A DNA stretch of 11,292 nucleotides from Methylomarinum sp. (GTDB lineage Bacteria; Pseudomonadota; Gammaproteobacteria; Methylococcales; Methylomonadaceae). Positions 7,721 through 11,292 of this stretch are shown in pieces (position 1 is the first letter of the stretch; every line of letters starts with the position of its first letter). The stretch covers positions 1 through 11,292 of the forward strand of contig WTAG01000464.1 in NCBI GenBank assembly GCA_013139755.1, in the 5' to 3' direction. The translations under genes and the position numbers were made by a program. Below the pieces are notes generated by a model. That model made no database searches, had not been told where the DNA came from, and saw only the letters and a program-made list of their open reading frames with translations.

Positions 7721-10700
7721 TCAATGATGTAGATGAGTAGACAACCAACGCTCAGCAACCTCTTTAGTCATGCCTTTTCTTTTTGCATAACTTTCCAATT
7801 GCTCTTGGTCTATTTTCCCTACGTTAAAATATTGTGATTCAGGATGAGACAAGTACCACCCACTAACTGCTGCCGTCGGGAACATGGCATAGCTTTCTGT
7901 CAATTCAATGCTTGTCGATGCCGTTGCATTCAACAATTCAAACAATTTGGCTTTCTCTGTATGATCCGGGCAGGCAGGATAACCAGGGGCCGGTCTAATC
8001 CCATTGTATTCTTCAGAAATCAATTGTTCATTTTCATGCGCTTCATCTGACGCATATCCCCAGTGATCTTTTCTGACTTGCTCATGTAAATATTCTGCAA
8101 ATGCTTCTGCTAGACGATCAGCCAAGGCTTTAAGCATAATGGAATTATAATCATCATGATCTTTATCAAACTGAGCAATTTTTTCATCTATTCCTATGCC
8201 TGTTGTCACAGCGAAGCCTCCGATATAATCGGCTTTTCCACTGGCTTTACTGGCAATAAAATCAGATAAGCAGAAATTAGCACGGCCTGGTGCCTTTACA
8301 TTTTGTTGACGTAGATGATGTAAGGTTTCTAACACTTCAGTTCGTGACTCATTGGTATAAAGCTCAATATCATCATCTACACTGTTAGCGGGATAGAAGC
8401 CTATCACTGCTTTAGCGGTCAGCCATTTTTCATTGATAATCTGATACAACATTGCCTTGGCATCAGCAAATAATTTAGTTGCTGTTTCACCCACCACTTC
8501 ATCCTTTAAGATTGCCGGGTATTTACCTGACAATTCCCAGGTTTGGAAAAAAGGCGACCAATCAATATAAGGCACTAAAACATCTAAAGACAATGAATCA
8601 ATCACCTTTGTACCTAAAAAGGTTGGTTTAACTGGCTCGTAAGTCCCTACATCGAACCTATTAAGTCTGGCGTTTTCTAAACTATGCTGTTTAACCTGTG
8701 CTTTACGACCTTTATGACGTTCACGCACTTGCTCATATTCAGCGCGCACTTTTGCAATATAGTTATCTTTTAACTCGTCACTTAATAGTGAGCGGACAAC
8801 ACCCACACTGCGCGATGCATCTGTGACATAAATCGTAGGCGCATGATAATTTTGTTCAATTTTAACAGCAGTATGCGCGCGTGAAGTTGTTGCTCCACCA
8901 ATCATCAATGGAATATCAAATCCTTGGCGTTCCATTTCTTTGGCAACATGCACCATTTCATCCAAAGATGGTGTTATTAAGCCACTTAAGCCAATAATAT
9001 CAACATTTTCCTCGCGTGCTTTTCTAAGGATTTGTTCGGCAGGAATCATAACCCCCATATCAATCACTTCAAAGTTATTACACTGCAATACCACTCCGAC
9101 GATATTTTTACCAATATCGTGCACATCGCCTTTTACGGTTGCCATCAACACTTTACCGTTTGACTGTATGCCACCGTCTTTTTCTTCATCCATAAAGGGC
9201 ATTAAATGGGCAACCGCTTTTTTCATTACCCGTGCTGATTTAACCACCTGAGGTAAAAACATTTTACCCTCACCAAATAAATCACCAACCACGTTCATAC
9301 CGTCCATTAATGGACCTTCAATCACATGTAAAGGCAATTCAGATTCTAGTCGTGCCTGCTCAGTATCTTCAACAATATAATCGGCATTACCTTTAACCAA
9401 TGCATGCTCTAAACGTTTTTTGACAGGCCAGGTACGCCATTCTAAATCTTCTTTTTTAGCCGATGAACCATCTCCTTGATATTTCTGAGCTATTTCTAGC
9501 ATCGCTTCAGTTGCATCTGGGTTGCGATTAAGCACAACATCTTCTACGGCATTGCGTAATTCATCTGGAATATCTTCGTAAATAGCTAATTGCCCTGCAT
9601 TCACAATTCCCATGCCCATGCCAGCTTTAATGGCATGATATAAAAAAACCGCATGAATAGCTTCACGAACTAAATTGTTACCTCTAAAAGAAAAGGAAAC
9701 ATTAGAGACACCACCTGAAATTAAGGCATGAGGGCAAGTGCGTGTAATTTCCCGCGTTGCTTCAATAAAATCCACACCATAGTTGTTATGCTCTTCAATT
9801 CCTGTAGCAATGGCAAAAATATTAGGGTCAAAAATAATATCTTCTGGAGGGAAATTAACTTCTTCTGTCAAAATTTTATAAGCACGCTGACAAATTTCGA
9901 CTTTTCGTGCCATGGTATCTGCCTGGCCGTCTTCATCAAACGCCATCACAATCACTGCTGCGCCATAACGACGAACCAGTTTCGCTTGCTTGATAAAGTT
10001 TTCTTCACCTTCTTTGATGGAGATAGAGTTTACAACGCCTTTACCTTGAATACATTTAAGCCCCGCTTCTAAAATATCCCATTTAGAAGAGTCCAGCATA
10101 ATAGGTACTTTGGCGATATCTGGCTCAGAGGCAATTAAATGTAGAAAGCGCACCATGGCTTCTTTTGATTCCAACATGCCTTCATCCATGTTGATATCAA
10201 TGATTTGTGCACCATTTTCGACCTGTTCTTTTGCAACACTTAAAGCTGTTTCAAAATCACCCTCGACAATTAAACGCTTAAAGCGTGCTGAGCCGGTGAC
10301 ATTAGTTCTTTCCCCAACATTCACAAATAACGAGTCAGCTGAAATATTTTGTGGCTCTAAACCTGATAAGCAGCACTGTTTCTCAAGCGTTGGAATCTTT
10401 CTAGGTGCATATTTTTGCACTTCTTCAACAATTGCTTTGATATATTCAGGCGATGTACCGCAACAGCCACCAATAATATTTAAATAGCCTTGTGCTGCCC
10501 AATCAGCAAGTTCTTTAGCCATTTGTTCTGGCGTTTCATCATACTCACCAAACTCATTCGGCAACCCTGCATTAGGATGAGCAGAGATATGCGTATCAGC
10601 AATATTTGATACTTCTTCTATATATTGACGTAATTCTGTTGCACCCAATGCACAGTTAAAACCTATAGAGATAGGCTCAACATGACTTAATGAATTCCAA

Positions 10701-11292
10701 AAGGCAGCCGCAGTTTGCCCTGATAATGTACGACCTGATGCATCGGTAATAGTCCCTGATATCATTACAGGTAATTTATAGCCTAATACATCAAAATACT
10801 GTTCTACAGCAAAAATAGCGGCTTTTGCGTTTAAGGTATCAAAAATCGTTTCGATTAAAATAATATCGACACCACCGTCGCACATACCTCGCACTGCTTC
10901 CGTATATGCTTCAACCAATTCATCAAAGCTAATATTTCTAAAGCCAGGATCATTCACTTCTGGTGACATAGATGCTGTACGGTTGGTTGGGCCCAATGTA
11001 CCAGCAACAAATCTTGGTTTATCTGGTGTTAATGCGGTAAACTCTGCAGCAACTTCTTTAGCTAAACGAACCGATTCCAGATTAATTTCATAAGCCAATG
11101 ACTCCATATTGTAATCGGCCATGGCAATGCTGGTTGCATTAAAGGTATTGGTCTCAACAATATCAACCCCCACTTCATAATATGCTCTATGAATCGCCTT
11201 GATAATATCGGGCTGAGTTAATGACAACAGATCATTATTACCTTTCAGATCACATTCCCAATCGGCAAACCGTTCGCCTCGGTAGTCTTTTT
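7721..11292 (-). CDS. metH: Cobalamin-dependent methionine synthase MetH (start beyond right edge)
   Basis: MetH transfers a methyl group from 5-methyltetrahydrofolate to homocysteine via cob(I)alamin. The frame stays open to the window end, where it reads [10 protein letters not shown], matching about residue 36 of E. coli MetH, so roughly 35 N-terminal residues are missing. A TTG at 11227 is internal, not a start. All four modules are present in order. The homocysteine domain has zinc ligands in GFNCALG and GGCCGTSP (Cys codons 10465-10460). The methyltetrahydrofolate domain follows from [15 protein letters not shown] near 10300. The B12 module has its cap at [18 protein letters not shown] and the cobalt-coordinating histidine of DVHDIG at 9121-9119. 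The AdoMet reactivation domain has [10 protein letters not shown] near 7980. The visible 1189 residues plus the missing start fit the usual ~1,220-1,230. A cobalamin riboswitch, common ahead of metH, would lie outside the window. Confidence 0.97.
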   Translation of the reverse strand, partial: KDYRGERFADWECDLKGNNDLLSLTQPDIIKAIHRAYYEVGVDIVETNTFNATSIAMADYNMESLAYEINLESVRLAKEVAAEFTALTPDKPRFVAGTLGPTNRTASMSPEVNDPGFRNISFDELVEAYTEAVRGMCDGGVDIILIETIFDTLNAKAAIFAVEQYFDVLGYKLPVMISGTITDASGRTLSGQTAAAFWNSLSHVEPISIGFNCALGATELRQYIEEVSNIADTHISAHPNAGLPNEFGEYDETPEQMAKELADWAAQGYLNIIGGCCGTSPEYIKAIVEEVQKYAPRKIPTLEKQCCLSGLEPQNISADSLFVNVGERTNVTGSARFKRLIVEGDFETALSVAKEQVENGAQIIDINMDEGMLESKEAMVRFLHLIASEPDIAKVPIMLDSSKWDILEAGLKCIQGKGVVNSISIKEGEENFIKQAKLVRRYGAAVIVMAFDEDGQADTMARKVEICQRAYKILTEEVNFPPEDIIFDPNIFAIATGIEEHNNYGVDFIEATREITRTCPHALISGGVSNVSFSFRGNNLVREAIHAVFLYHAIKAGMGMGIVNAGQLAIYEDIPDELRNAVEDVVLNRNPDATEAMLEIAQKYQGDGSSAKKEDLEWRTWPVKKRLEHALVKGNADYIVEDTEQARLESELPLHVIEGPLMDGMNVVGDLFGEGKMFLPQVVKSARVMKKAVAHLMPFMDEEKDGGIQSNGKVLMATVKGDVHDIGKNIVGVVLQCNNFEVIDMGVMIPAEQILRKAREENVDIIGLSGLITPSLDEMVHVAKEMERQGFDIPLMIGGATTSRAHTAVKIEQNYHAPTIYVTDASRSVGVVRSLLSDELKDNYIAKVRAEYEQVRERHKGRKAQVKQHSLENARLNRFDVGTYEPVKPTFLGTKVIDSLSLDVLVPYIDWSPFFQTWELSGKYPAILKDEVVGETATKLFADAKAMLYQIINEKWLTAKAVIGFYPANSVDDDIELYTNESRTEVLETLHHLRQQNVKAPGRANFCLSDFIASKASGKADYIGGFAVTTGIGIDEKIAQFDKDHDDYNSIMLKALADRLAEAFAEYLHEQVRKDHWGYASDEAHENEQLISEEYNGIRPAPGYPACPDHTEKAKLFELLNATASTSIELTESYAMFPTAAVSGWYLSHPESQYFNVGKIDQEQLESYAKRKGMTKEVAERWLSTHLHH

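Noticed and set aside
9099..9120. Perfect 8-bp inverted repeat (ACGATATT / AATATCGT, 6-base loop) inside metH.
   Set aside because: It encodes the conserved DIGKNIV segment right after the cobalt-ligand histidine; ordinary codons for that motif explain it, and no T-run or regulatory context follows.
8940..9251. Plus-strand open frame of 103 codons opposite metH; similar ones occur at 9728-10072 and 10110-10487.
   Set aside because: They lie wholly antisense to well-conserved MetH modules, have no recognisable domains or ribosome binding sites, and are by-products of metH codon usage.
11225..11227. TTG at 11227 as the metH start codon.
   Set aside because: The frame continues upstream to the window edge with [10 protein letters not shown] and CDLKGNNDL, both conserved in MetH, so the true start is outside the window.

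Overview
The window is most likely chromosomal DNA of a gammaproteobacterium with a moderately AT-rich genome (about 40% G+C in hand-counted rows). The evidence is an LPS heptose gene (hldE), a B12-dependent methionine synthase, a class II fumarase, a DnaA-regulatory Hda, and the run arsC - wrbA - DUF2069 - hda, which I recall from other gammaproteobacteria such as Pseudomonas. The genus cannot be fixed from the sequence alone. There are no RNA genes, insertion sequences or CRISPR arrays, and no gene-free stretch longer than about 70 bases.

Layout. (1) Positions 1-1435, minus strand: hldE, whose last ~44 codons are not hldE. From about base 143 down to base 1 the DNA becomes clearly more G+C-rich. 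In another frame of the same strand it encodes an internal piece of a BMP/nucleoside-type ABC transporter permease, so the left edge is a junction, either an assembly or library chimera or a real rearrangement. (2) Positions 1503-4465, plus strand: a compact operon of arsC-like reductase, wrbA, a DUF2069 membrane protein, hda and a ketopantoate reductase-family gene. The last four genes are spaced by 2 bases or overlap. (3) Positions 4527-5525, minus strand: an AT-rich gene for a 332-residue protein with an N-terminal zinc ribbon and a C-terminal PD-(D/E)XK nuclease domain resembling the DUF1887/Card1 effector nucleases, but with no recognisable CARF sensor. It sits between the convergent operons and is the least ordinary gene here. 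(4) Positions 5574-11292, minus strand: metH (its start lies beyond the right edge), a UPF0114/YqhA membrane protein, a small glutaredoxin-like protein and fumC, closely spaced and probably co-transcribed.

Most of the window is housekeeping: outer-membrane heptose synthesis, replication control, redox enzymes, pantothenate, one-carbon/methionine metabolism and the TCA cycle. The items deserving attention are the hldE/permease junction and the zinc-ribbon nuclease.
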